Shown here one piece after another: positions 11,401-23,021 of a stretch of DNA of 45,569 bases. Numbering within the stretch: the first letter of the stretch is position 1; each line of letters opens with the position of its first letter. Source of the stretch: Seison nebaliae (Eukaryota; Rotifera; Pararotatoria; Seisonacea; Seisonidae); assembly GCA_023231475.1 (NCBI GenBank), contig JALJEE010000098.1, positions 1 through 45,569 on the forward strand. Reading direction: 5' to 3'. The position numbers were made by a program, and so were the translations under genes. A model generated the notes under the pieces. The model was not told the DNA's origin, ran no database searches, and was given only the letters and a program-made list of their open reading frames with translations.

Positions 11401-14400
11401 TTTATTCGCAACGTTCCCACCTAATTCATTAAAATAACTTTAAAATGAATAAATCAGCTTCTTAAAATTAGAATTAGGTTGTCTCGATTCATTCGAGAGA
11501 TCTATACAATTCCCTTTCTAGAAATTATATTATTATGAGAAATAAGAAATTGGGTGAAAAATAAAAAAATTAAAAGTTCAAATTATTGAGAACTAATGAA
11601 TATTAATCAATAATAATAATAAATAAGTTATTGAATTTAATTAAGAATTTCATGGAAATAATAAAGAAAAGATTCATGAAATAATTATCATACATAATGT
11701 TAAATCAATTACAACGAGAGGGGAGTTTGTTTGGATTGAGGAGGAGGATTGATAAGAATCGATTACTAGAGAGATAAATCAATGTCGAAGATTAATCTTT
11801 TGGGAAGAATGTTGCGAGATAAATATTTAATCACGTTTCGGTGAAATCACCACAAATATTATTCGATTGTAAATTTACTTTCAGCAATCAATAAACGATG
11901 TGGTAAACGTATTTATTGAATAATATTTGATGATGGTTTCAATTCCATTACCCGACAATTATCTCCATCGTATGCATGCTCTATGTCATCTTTCAATTGC
12001 TAACAAATATTGAAACTATTTTTCTCCTCTATTTGAACACTACTAATGTTGTTCGTCTATTGGAAAGTTTGTACAAATACAGTTCCATTTTAATCACCAA
12101 CAATTTCCCCTTTCAAATTTTTTTTGATTGGATTCATATTTTTCCCTCATATAATTCCTTCACGACAACCGCCCAAAGTCAAATTTGAGGAAGTTGCCTC
12201 CTGGTAATTCTGACACACGTTCATGTTCCTTCAAGGAGCCGTTCTTGAAATAATACAAGAACAATTGCTCGAGATTGGGAGAAGAGTCACTTTGGAGAAG
12301 ATGATATAGGAACGTCGACTTCCCTTCTCAAAATGCCTAAAGAAACGATTAATGTCAATTTAAAGTGTCGCCGTTTCTTTTTTTCTTACATAATTCTCCA
12401 ATTTTATAGAAAGAAAATTCACTTGCCTCTTCATCAATTCCAAGTTGAAGAAGTTCGTTTTTTTTGCGATTACACTTTAGTGCAAATTTAGCACGTTCTT
12501 TAAAATAGATTTCCTCCCACCCTCAACTTATTCCTCTTGCACAATTTCTAGAATTACCTCCATTTATTCTGAGAATGATTCCGATGACACATCCGTTTAA
12601 TTTCTTTAATGAGTCATTTATCGATTGAAACGGTAATGTAATGAAAGATTGAAAATTAAAGAAATCTCCGTTAAAGAAGAAGATTCAAATGGCTCGTAGG
12701 AAGAGGAACTGGAAAATTCCTACAAAATAATGTAAACAAGAAATTGAATATAATTGACATGCAGCAGGTCACCTTCTCACAATTTGCATTTGTTAACGCT
12801 TGTGTCAATAAAGGGTGATGAATAGAGCACCCAATCGAAAGTTTCAATACGTTGGAAAGATGATACTGATATGAGTGATGTCGATAATGATGACGGAATG
12901 GAAATAAGAATCTTTTCCTTTATTATATAATTTCACAGAGAATATTCTCGCTAGATTTCTGATATTTTTCCCTCTTTTTTTTTGTAGCGACTAATTGAAA
13001 TGGAAATATTATTATTTCCTTAAAAAAAGTGCGTTGAATGGAAAAGGAAAAGTTTATTTTTTTTCTGATTAATATGTCCGGTTATTTCAGTGGAATGAGA
13101 AAGTTCGTTCGTTGTTGTTGTGGGAGATTCGATTAGATTTCGAAGGAAATTGAAAAGGAATGGGGGGAGGACTAGTCACACTGAAGATTTTTATTTGGAA
13201 TTATCAAGAATAATGTCGTTGACGAAGGAGTCTCGATTAACGACGATAAAGGGAATTTGATGCATCTGAAATGAAGAAAGGGATTGGTTCATTCATAAAT
13301 GAGAATTTTATATATTTCCCCTCCAATTCTCTGTTTGCTTGTCAGTTGGATCGTGAAGAAATGCAAGCAGTTTAGTTGGTGTTTTGTTTGATGTTATTAT
13401 CGAATGAAATGTTGTTGCTGGTGACATTAGACTTTCACTTCTCCATCCTCACATGAGACGTATATATCGTGCATATTCTTTTTGGTCGTCGATCAACTGC
13501 ATAGTGGGAGAAAGATAAAATTATTGGCAGGAGGAGGGAGAAAGGGTAATAAGAGAAAGTTTTTCATTTCTACATATTCTTCTTTATTATTCGATTTAAG
13601 CGGGAGACTCCCCAGTTCAATTGTTATAACCATGACAACGAGAGAGAATAATCATAGTAATTCTATCATAATCAGCGGAAACTCCAATCTCTTCTGCAAA
13701 TATTTGTCTTTCTATTTTTCCAATTAATAATGATTTGTCATGATAATACTAATATTAACAATAATAATAATAAGGGAAATTGCTGCGATGATATTAATGA
13801 TAAGAATAATGGAAATAGGAGATGAATGGAAAACATGGAAGAATAGCGCAGAAAAACTCTCCCAAATTTATCTCCGCTAACTCAGCTACTGCTTTTCATT
13901 GAATCGCCTCTACTATTATATTCGGAATCATTTCCATTTTCAGCCACGAACCATTTCCATCTCTCAATAACAAAATGCATTATCTCTTTTTAAAAACGAA
14001 TCTTCACAAACTACTTCTGAGAAAAATGAAGAAAAACTTATTTTTGTGAAACTTGTAGAAATTGTAGGACAAATCGGAATGGAATTCTTTGGAAAACTTT
14101 CCGATAATAAGGGTCGTCATTTCTAGTACATATATACCTCGTGAACGACGAGGCAATTCACCATCATGTCTTTCCTTTTTCTTGCTCGTCCTAAATGAAA
14201 TCTCGTTGGCAAATATTGGTGACAGAATGAATAGAATGTATCAGAAAAACGTTTTCCTCTAAATGTGCTGTTTACATTTAACTTTTATTTCTTTCAATTA
14301 CAAATAGAAATTCTTCATCAATTTCAACAATTCTCCTCAATACTCGTCGTTGTCGCATAGTATGTGAGTGGAAATGAAATGTTGAAAAATAAATAACACT

Positions 14401-17393
14401 TGAATACTTTTCTCGGAATCGTTTTTTCTGTACTTTGGTGAAGTTATGTCGGGGAAAAATGATTAGCTCCATCGAAAAAAGAAAGAACTACTCCATTTGC
14501 AGTTGTGAGTATTCGGTACGTGTTAGAGTTGGTAGGAGAATTGAAATTTTAAGGGAAATAATAATAATAGAAAGTTGATGGAACAGAAGAAAGAAAATAT
14601 ATGTAATCGTTCGATTTTGCTTTATTCCATTCCATTCGACCAAAGACATCACGTCGTTGTTAATAAAGAATTTGGATACGTGCAAAAACTAGTGTATAGT
14701 GCATCAAGAAGAGAGCCCTACACAAAGTAACATTTCGTCCCGATATATCTTTCTCCCATATACACTTTCCTCCACAATGAGCATCTGGTACTGAATAGTA
14801 GTATGTCGCTGTAAATTGTTGGGGATTTGGGGAGGAAAATGTAGCGGGGACAACTTAACAGACAAAGAAGAGAGAATGATATTGGAACCGTTCGTTAGTT
14901 CCATAGAGAATATGCAGAGAATATTTCCTTCTATCCATCCAAGATAGATAGAAATTTCTTCTTAGGCAAAATATAATTCTCTACTTTCCTTCTTTTTGTT
15001 CCCGTTGGGGTGAAAAGAGAGGACGTGCAGATATAGCGAAATTTATCTGCCAATTTTCTACTTTTTATTTACTCGGTAAACATGAATGGTGCGAAAATAT
15101 TGCATTATGCAGAAGATGACGCTGCTAACGGCCAATCAGTCAAAGACGACATTAACATACACTTCGGGATGGGATAGAGGTAGAACGAGCAAAATGTAGA
15201 CTTTACACTTTGGTCTGCTCTTTTTATGATTTGGAAGTGAATGAACTTCCATTACATTCTGCCAATAATACTTCTCAACTGACGAGAACCATTCCACTAA
15301 TGTGGCAGTGCGAAAGAAAATATGAGTACAAAATAGAAATTTCATAATATTCGAATTTTTAATTGACACATAAATATTTTGTTTTTGATGAGGAAATTAA
15401 TTAATTACTTCTTCTTCTTACTACTTCTTACATGAAAGCTGATGGTATTGACAGGAAATTAGTATTGGAGAATGAACTTTTAAAGCAAAAGTTCTTGATG
15501 GAATTAATGATGGAATGCTATCGCGAGTAAAAGGTGAACGTGACTCCAAAAAAATAATGAAGTTCTATTTCCTATTACTTTATTCGAGAAACTGATGATA
15601 GTATTATATTACTCACGCAGTTATCTGTTTCATTAAAATGAAGTCTTTTCACTACTACCACCACCACCATCATTCAAATTCTATCTACGTCGGCTACTAA
15701 TCCGCATCAGTTTCGATGTCTTGTTAATAACCGGAAATTCATAACTATTTTCTCATTCGATTGTATCGTTGGAAGTGCAACCGCTAAATCAATATAATAG
15801 CGGTAGCACTTTCACACCGACATTTATTAATTTTATGTGAATTCAATCGAATATGTCTACCACAATTGCCATTCTTGTCCTTTTCCCAATGGCTCGACTA
15901 GTTGCCAATCCTCTATTGATACAATTCTCCTCGTAGAATGATGAATTGATATGCTAAGACTTACTTGACTTATTTCTGAGGAGGTGTCAAACTGATCAAA
16001 TTAGAATAAGTCCAGAATTCAAATCAATTCCAATTAAAAATGATCATTAGAAGATTTCTCGTCAGTTAAACGAATAAATTGGGAGGAATAACTTAATGGA
16101 GAGAAATAAGTTGAAACATTAATTTCCGATAGTTCAAATTGTCCAATTTTCGGTTGAGATTGAGAGAATTAGAAAGAAAGTGTATAATAGAGAATAAGAG
16201 TCGAAAGAATATCTAATTGTCGTTCAATTTGTTGGTAGTGTTCCATAATCATGTTAATTATAATCGTCGATTGTTGTCGGGCAGTTGTGTAAATAAACGA
16301 GGATAATTTGATGAGTATAGAACTCTCTCATACAGAATTGGGTGTTATGATGACTTCGGTGTGGATTAGGTGTCATCGTCATTATTTCGTATTCTAATGA
16401 TGTTGATTTCATTTTGGAAGAAGAGGATTGTTCAATTCGTTGACGACGAATCCTTTTAACAAGTTCTTCCCAAAAGTTTCATAGTAATTTCGATGTATAA
16501 TGATGAGAATAATTTATGGGAGGAAGAAATAAATGAGTGAAGAGAAAAGACGAAACGGTAACAAAAACAAATGGAAGAGAAAATAGAAAATAGTCAAATA
16601 ACTTTATGTCCAGTTTTTTCCTGTCTTCAAATTCCCGAACGAAAATGGAATGTAAAACTAATCGAACACGAAAGGTGGAGAGGGATTATTCAAATAAGCA
16701 CTGAAACAAGAGCATCAAATAACATCATGACCATTCTGATACCATTCCCTCCTCATCGCCACCACCACCACCCTCCATCAACTAGTGAACTGACGTATTA
16801 GTGATAAAATATGTTGCATCATTTTACATCATCAAACTCGAGAAATTCGGTGGAAGGAATGACAATGTTTTGTGTTCATAATTCACTTTAGTCCATCCAA
16901 CGACGTAACATTAAAGTTTTTCGGTAATATTTGTTTTGTGAATTAAGTTCAAGCTGAAAGATTATCACTTCGAGAAGCTCTTCGCAGTTTCTCTTTTGTA
17001 TGGCAATCGATTGATTCTTTCCTTTCTAATTGTGTTAAGTTACTTCACATGAAATCATACCAACTCTCATCGACATATCGGCTACGTAACTCTCCTTCAT
17101 TCGTCTTCTCTTTAATTCAATTATATTCAACTAATTCAATTCTAATAAACTACATCAATTTAATTAGTTAAGTAAATTCTATAAATTTAATTAAGGTGAA
17201 AAAATTGGGAAAAAATTAAATTAATTAAATTGAATTAATCAAATAAAATAATTTAGATAATTGAATTTGGAGAAGAAGTTCTGTTAAAAATCCCAAAACT
17301 TTCTTTCCTTCAATTTCCCAATATGAATTTGAGAAAAATTTAAATTAGAAGTTTTCATTTATAATTAAACATTCAAAATATTATCCACCTAAA
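8446..17393. other. 9-kb gene-poor region upstream of pha-4
   Basis: No reading frame here has recognisable content, none pairs with another through plausible splice sites, and stops are frequent on both strands. Short frames such as those at 10754-10945, 11030-11215 and 13482-13727 (plus) look like chance. The stretch lies between the 5' end of pha-4 (minus) and the 5' end of the omega-amidase gene (plus), so it is the shared upstream region of two divergent genes and most likely pha-4 regulatory DNA, perhaps with upstream non-coding exons. Small repeats: an AG run at 9475-9495 and AAG repeats near 9075. Confidence 0.55.
9475..9495. repeat. (AG)n microsatellite
   Basis: About ten uninterrupted AG units in the region upstream of pha-4. 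GA-rich tracts can bind GAGA-type factors in other animals, but nothing here shows this. Confidence 0.9.
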
Positions 17394-18502
17394 ATGAGCA
17401 AATTTAAAATCGGTTTAATTCAATTATCAGTCAATTCATTGAAACAGAAGAATTTGGAACGAGCACAAATATTAATTGAAGATCTCCATCAGAAAGGTGC
17501 CGATATCGTTTGTTTGCCAGTTCCGAACAATATTTGTATTTTTAAGCATCATAAATATATTTTCAGGAATGTTTCAATTCACCATATGGAATCCAATATT
17601 TTAAGGAGTATGCTGAGAACGAACGAACTGGAGAGACTGTAAAATTTCTCTCAAATTTGAGTGAAAAATTGAAAATTTTCATTGTTGGTGGAAGTATACC
17701 GGAAGAAGATAACGGTAACTATTTTAATACATGTTTCGTTTTCGATAAAGATGGAATGATAATAGGAAAACATCGGAAAGTTTATTTATCAATTTTAATA
17801 GTACTATAATTCATTTAATTTCACTTCAATTTCATTGAATTTAGGTTCATTTATTCGATATCGACATTAAAGGCAAAATGACATTTAAAGAAAGTTCTGT
17901 CTTATCACCAGGAAATCATCTCACCACATTCTCCACACGTTATAATTTCTTCAAAAATTTATTAATTTATAATAATAATTCCCATTTTATATTGATACTT
18001 TTCAAGCTTTCTGTAAGTTCGGTTTAGGTATTTGTTATGATATTCGGTTTCCGGACTTAGCACGATCTTATCAAAATGAGGGATGTCAATGTCTTCTTTA
18101 TCCAGCCGCGTTCAATCCAGTCACTGGGCCGTTACATTGGAAATTATTAGGACGAAGTACTTCAGTAACAAATCAACTCTTCACATGTTTAATTGCACCG
18201 GCAACAAACGAAAATCCAAAAGAGAACGAATATATCAGTTATGGACATACAATGGCAATTGATCCGATGTTAGAGAGGTTTTTATAAGTTCGAATGTAAA
18301 TTTTATTTAGGTCGAGAATTATTAGTGAGTTAAATGGGAAGGAAGATAGTTTACTCGTCGAAATCGGTTAGAATTTAAATTTATGATCAAAAATCGAAAA
18401 TTCAAATTTTATATTTTTTTGAAAGATTTGAAAGAGATTGATATTGCAAGACAAAGTATTCCAATAATGAAACAGAGGAGAAATGATGTTTATAAGAAAT
18501 AG
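17394..18502 (+). CDS. nit2: Omega-amidase NIT2 (nitrilase superfamily), six exons
   Basis: Carbon-nitrogen hydrolase that by homology converts alpha-ketoglutaramate and alpha-ketosuccinamate to alpha-ketoglutarate and oxaloacetate, clearing products of glutamine and asparagine transamination. Exons 17394-17519, 17567-17779, 17845-17938, 18007-18277, 18311-18366 and 18426-18502 join in frame to 278 residues, close to the 276 of mammalian NIT2. The nitrilase catalytic triad is intact: Glu43 in [10 protein letters not shown], Lys113 in KHRKVHLFD and Cys154 in [20 protein letters not shown] and GHTMAIDP also match NIT2, and the end ([15 protein letters not shown]) has the family's C-terminal form. 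Introns are 33-68 nt. The stop is 2 bp from the stop of the convergent Hog gene, and an AATAAA at about 18515-18520 lies inside that gene. Confidence 0.92.
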
Positions 18503-18504
18503 AA

Positions 18505-19558
18505 TCAATAGAATAATAAAGGATTGATATGAGATGAAAGAATGAAAATGTATTCATAAAATTTAGTAGAATATTGATGATCGATTCCTAAGTAATTATT
18601 AATATTCTTTACAATTCCAACAAATAAATTTGCTGTATATTGATCATTTATCGATGCATAACATGACGCCGCCACATTGTTAACGATAATCGTTCCATCA
18701 TCTGTCAAAGGAGCATAAACACCTTCTGTTTCAACATAATCAATTGAGACGATATTGGTCAATTCCAATTTATTATTAATTTTAATCGATAATTGATCAG
18801 TCGATTTGACCGAATAAGCTTTTACGAATTCCTCGTTATTGATCAATAATAAATGATCTTTCGACACAATTAACGGTTCCGTTGAATTGGACAATATAAA
18901 TTTTAACATCCCTAAAATTGGAATAAAAATGAAATTGAGAGGAAAATTCCAAATTTTAAATTTAACATGAAATCTCATCATCATTCTTATGTAACCATTG
19001 AATGAAAGGAGAATATCGAATATTCTGCTCCACATCAAACGATTCGATCAGATAATTTTTATTTAATTTCTCAACAGCAATTTCTCCATATTCTCCGTCC
19101 ATTCGATTTTGTACTCGGATCCTGGAATTTTTAGGAAAGCATTTTTTCGGTACTAAAATTAAAATTTTCAAATTTTCAAATTCGATTCCAAAAACTAAAT
19201 TTATTAACGAATGAAACATTTCTTTCCCGTACAACAATTCAATATGATGAGAGAAACTTCATCAATGACACCTGCTGCGAACTATATAAGAAATTTCTTG
19301 GAAGATGTTGAATTGAATAATAACTCGACTTAAAGATTCATTGCAACCACGAAACGATTCACTAATGCAGGAAATTTGATCAGTGTAATCGATACATATA
19401 TCTTTGATACTAGCTGCTGGTGTTCCTAACAGAATTGTTGGTAATTGAACTTTTATACACTTCGCTAATTTCTGTAATGCATCGTCATCAGAAAAAGGAC
19501 ATTGCCCTTCGACGACGAGAAAGAATATAAAAGAAAAAAAAAATAATTTAATCAACAT
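18505..19558 (-). CDS. Secreted Hog/Hint-domain hedgehog-related protein
   Basis: Secreted protein with a signal peptide (residues 1 to about 18, MLIKLFFFSFIFFLVVEG), a Cys-rich domain of about 75 residues and a C-terminal Hog (Hint) autoprocessing domain. The Hog domain starts at KCFPKNSRIRV, where the Cys is the expected self-splicing nucleophile; it has the family's QWLHKND segment, the SKDHLLLI motif whose His assists the acyl shift, and the late motif GVYAPLTDDGTIIVNNVAASCYA. Exons: 19558 to about 19280; a Hog part ending near 18966 (donor T|GTTAAA); last exon from 18918 (acceptor CAATTTTAG) to 18505. The join between N-terminal and Hog parts is uncertain: one reading uses two short introns around 19278-19228 and 19200-19157 with a 27-nt exon between. 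The N-terminal Cys spacing resembles the nematode DUF19 fold more than Wart, Ground or Hedge domains. Nematode Hog proteins are cuticle or epidermal secreted factors. Confidence 0.8.
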
Positions 19559-20141
19559 TTTTTTTCATGATAAAATTTATTTTCTTTTACCTTTTATAAG
19601 TGGAAACGAACAATATTGAACTGGATTTGAAGTTATGTAATTGGAAGGAAAACATTGAAATATGAGAAGGTTTAACTGACTTTCTACGAAAAAGAATTTC
19701 AAAGAATTTCCCAATTCATCGACAATGAAAAAGAAGAATTTGATAATTAACAAATATTTATTCTGTATAGAATTTGAACGATCATTTTAAATAAACAATA
19801 TAACAATTATGAATAAAATATAAATGTTTTGTTCGATATGAAGATTTTAAATAAAATAAAGATCATTCGAATTCTCAATAAGAGGTAATTGAATTGAATT
19901 TAATTCAGGAATTGTTTCATTTTCTTATAAATCTCTTGAAATTTCTCTCCATCAAATGTGACTTTTGAATAGAATACACACAAATACACATACACACACA
20001 CACACATTTATCTTCGATGTTGAATTGATTGAAGATGTGAGGATTATCGGTATGATTTGTAAAATGTTTTTATCTGCTTTTTCTCTCATCCTCCAACTAC
20101 ATCCACGTTTCTCTTTTCCTCCTTCTCATCATCCTCCTCAA
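19559..20141. other. Intergenic with AC-rich microsatellite
   Basis: No gene seen. It lies upstream of the Hog gene and downstream of the glutaredoxin gene. An imperfect AC repeat occupies about 19970-20006 and produces a spurious plus-strand frame starting with a His-Thr run. Confidence 0.55.
19970..20006. repeat. (AC)n microsatellite
   Basis: Imperfect ACACAC tract with a few T interruptions, between the Hog and glutaredoxin genes. Confidence 0.85.
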
Positions 20142-20772
20142 TTATGTTTCGAAGAGTTTTTTAAACTCGCCACTTCTTTCCAATAATTTCAATTCGTCAT
20201 AACTTCCAACGAATTCACCATCAATAAATATCTGAGGTATCTAAATGAGAATTATTTCAATCATTTAAAAAAAAATGAAAGTAAACCGATTTGGAATTAC
20301 TAATCGATTCGAGGGTCGTTTGAATTTGCTTAGCAAATGGTCGATATTCTTTCTGATCAATATCGACAACTTTTATTTGATCTTGGAAACTGTCAACAAC
20401 GTCAGTAGAAATGTTATAAAGCATCTGATAAAAATACTTGTATATAAGTCGTTTGCATTTTTGTGATAAAGGACAGAAAGTTCTTGAGAAGATGACAAAT
20501 CGATGTTTCCCAATCATCTCTCGGATCAGTTCGTTCGTTACATTGAGCACTGCTGTGCTACCATTATTGATGGTTAGAGAAACGGGACCAATTGACTTTC
20601 TACCAGATGAATCTTTTAAAAATTCAGATGCTAAAAGATCATCGATTTTATAAGAAACTGGATTATAATTCGTTTTAAATTTTCCTGTGAATGACGTTTG
20701 CGCAGAACTTGTGCGTCCAGAATGAGTCATTGATGCTCGGATAAAACGATGACTTCGTAACAATGCTCGCAT
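20142..20772 (-). CDS. Monothiol glutaredoxin, CPLS active site
   Basis: Thioredoxin-fold glutaredoxin, 194 residues from exons 20772-20287 and 20240-20142 (donor CG|GTTTAC, acceptor CATTTAG, phase 0). The core beta strand and active site read RFVIFSRTFC100PLS, a monothiol CxxS form with Leu replacing the usual Tyr. The cis-proline region is SIPQIFIDGEFVGSYDEL (about 162-179), which binds glutathione in the family. The first 80 residues are extra; the start is rich in Arg, Ser and Thr with no acidic residues and could be a mitochondrial presequence. The stretch between active site and the VVDID strand is about a dozen residues longer than usual. Function by family: deglutathionylation or Fe-S cluster handling. 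It is not a class II CGFS protein. Confidence 0.85.
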
Positions 20773-21995
20773 AGTCTTACTAGAAATTGGGTGAATAAGA
20801 ACAGAAAAGAATTAAGTCAGAAACGATACACTTATTGATTATTACACTTCAATCAAACTAATGTTTTCAACAAAATTTGCATAAAATGAAAATTTGTTTA
20901 TTTTTTATCTCCTTCAAAAACACACACACTTTTTATCCTAGTTTCCTTCAGAAATATTTATGTCAAATCTTGTCAGTGACAGATGTGATTTTTTCTTTTT
21001 TTCCTTCCAAATTTTATTGTTCATGAAAACAATATTTTCCCACAAAAATATTTTCACTAATATTTTGTACTATAAATAATGTGAATTATATTTGAATTTT
21101 ATTATTTTTCTTCCAATTAATAATTTCACATTCAAATAAAACTTTCACACCGAAAAAAAACAAATAACTTTCATTCTCTTTCAAATTCGAATCTCTTTCT
21201 GTAAAAACAAATGACACGTCATCAACTTTTACAGATTTTCTGGAGATTGAATTTGGGGGAGAGATGATAATAATAGGAATAAGAATATACATCAACAACT
21301 TAATTTCATTAGAAGTAATTAAAATAAGAACTAACTTTGAAAGTTTGGGGATGAATAAGATTGAATGAATTTATTACGAATAATATGACTTTGAGTTGAT
21401 TCGTATAACAAATGGAATCGAATAAAATGTAACAATTGATTAGAAGAAAAAGAAAATTTCGACTGTGCAATTACTCAACAATCTTACTCTATTTATAGAT
21501 CTCACTAATGATGGTGAAATACTTCTATCTATTTTGCAAAATATTTCAAACGTTTTCTTTAGTCAGCACTTTCTTCAAACGACACACTTCCTATTGCAAT
21601 TTCCACATTTAATAAAAAAAATTCAAATTGTCTGAATAAAATTTTAAAAAAATTACTATGAAAAAAAAGTAAATTCAAATTTTAAGCTAATTTTAGAGAT
21701 TTCAAATTTTCGGATTTTTTTCAAAATTTTTATAATTTATATAATTACTAAGTTTCAACACACCGCTTATTATTCGTTTTGAGTGAAAGTTATTTTAATT
21801 TGAAATACTGATCTGCGATCAGATAAAATTCATGTTTACTGACCTTTACATTTATCATATTGATGGTGTTATCATCAAAAATTTGAAATTTTTATCAAAA
21901 ATCTTAAAATGTTTTTTCGCCAATTTATTTGAAAATTTCGTCATTTGATTTATGACTGACTTTCTTCTCTTTCTTCAGTTCTTCATTCACTTAAG
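20773..21995. other. Divergent intergenic, glutaredoxin/DDAH
   Basis: AT-rich 1.2 kb between the divergent glutaredoxin (minus) and DDAH (plus) start codons. The only frame above 60 codons (21086-21298 minus) has no recognisable content and low-complexity composition; I treat it as noise. Promoters for both genes should lie here. Confidence 0.5.
21970..21978 (+). promoter_or_regulatory. Candidate trans-splice acceptor before DDAH
   Basis: TTTCTTCAG, preceded by a pyrimidine-rich tract, ends 17 nt before the DDAH start codon with no plausible upstream coding exon. This placement is typical of spliced-leader acceptors on nematode mRNAs, but a 5' UTR intron would look the same. Confidence 0.45.
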
Positions 21996-23021
21996 ATGAA
22001 TATCATCACAAAGATTTGTCGACGATGTTTAACGACGAATTCCTTGTCTTATGGTGATTATTCACATGCATTGACATGTTCGACTGTGACTGATACGTTG
22101 CCGAAATTAGCTCAACGTTTGCCCTCCCAAGAAAATAAGGTTGTCGATTTAGAGAAAGCGAGGAAAGAACATGAGGGATATAAAAGAGTTTTGGAGAGTG
22201 TGGGAATTAAACTCATCGAACTTCCAGCAAATAAAGAATTTCCCGACGGAATATTTGTGGAAGACACTGCAATCGCTTGTCATAACACAATAATGATTAC
22301 ACGTCCTGGACATCAAACGAGAAGGAATGAAGTGAAGAAAGTTGAGAAAATTCTGAAAGAAGCAACAAAAAATTTGAAAGTTTTTTTTATTTAAATAGAA
22401 ATTAAATTATTTTTTTAAAAAATTTAAAATTTTCTTTAGACAAAATTCGATATAATCCCAATACCGGAATCCGTCGGAGCAACGATCGATGGTGGTGATG
22501 TCTGTTTTACAGGAAAGGAATTTCTGGTAGGTCAATCGTCACGAACAAATAAGGCGGCAGCAGATTTTATGAGAACGATTTTCAAACCATTTCCCGTCAC
22601 CACCATCCAAGTTCATGGAACTTTGCATCTGAAAACGGTGATGTCATCGGGTGGTCCAAATACGGTATTTTGGGGCGGAAGTGAAATATCGAATGAGATG
22701 TTGAAAGAAGCTAAATCGAAATCGAAATATTTGAAAGATTTCGATATAGTTCAAGTTTTGAATTTTCCCAAAATGTTTGATATAATTTTATTTTTGAAGG
22801 TTCCTGATGATTTGGCAGCTAATGTTCTGTATGTGAATGGTCATTTAATTCATGCTCCAGCTACTTCCTATCCGGAGAGTATAAATGTCATCGAGGATTA
22901 TGGACGAGATCAATTGGCGAGGAATTATTATAAGAAAATTCATTCGAGTCAAAATTCTCAATTTGAAATTGTTGATGGTAGTTTAACATGTCGGAGTGTT
23001 TTCCTTCAATTACATCAATGA
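21996..23021 (+). CDS. ddah: Dimethylarginine dimethylaminohydrolase (DDAH), three exons
   Basis: Amidinotransferase-fold hydrolase that by homology cleaves asymmetric dimethylarginine and monomethylarginine to citrulline and methylamines, removing products of arginine-methylated protein turnover. Exons 21996-22379, 22440-22754 and 22800-23021 join in phase 0 to 306 residues; mammalian DDAH1 has 285. The substrate-binding FPDGIFVEDTA (Glu89, Asp90) and ITRPG, then ATIDGGDVCFTGKEF, the catalytic His191 in GTLHLKT, VPDDLAANVLYVNGH, and the catalytic Cys297 in DGSLTCRSVFL are all present. Arg follows the nucleophile where mammals have a second Cys. The first 25 residues exceed the family core and contain Lys, Arg and Thr, so mitochondrial targeting is possible. 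It converges on the importin alpha gene. Confidence 0.9.

Noticed and set aside
13482-13727. 81-codon plus-strand frame in the gene desert
   Set aside because: No recognisable motif, no partner exons and AT-rich chance composition.
19965-20186. Plus-strand frame opening with a Thr-His run
   Set aside because: It derives from the AC microsatellite and overlaps the glutaredoxin last exon.
21086-21298. 70-codon minus-strand frame
   Set aside because: Low complexity and no motif; lies in a divergent promoter region.
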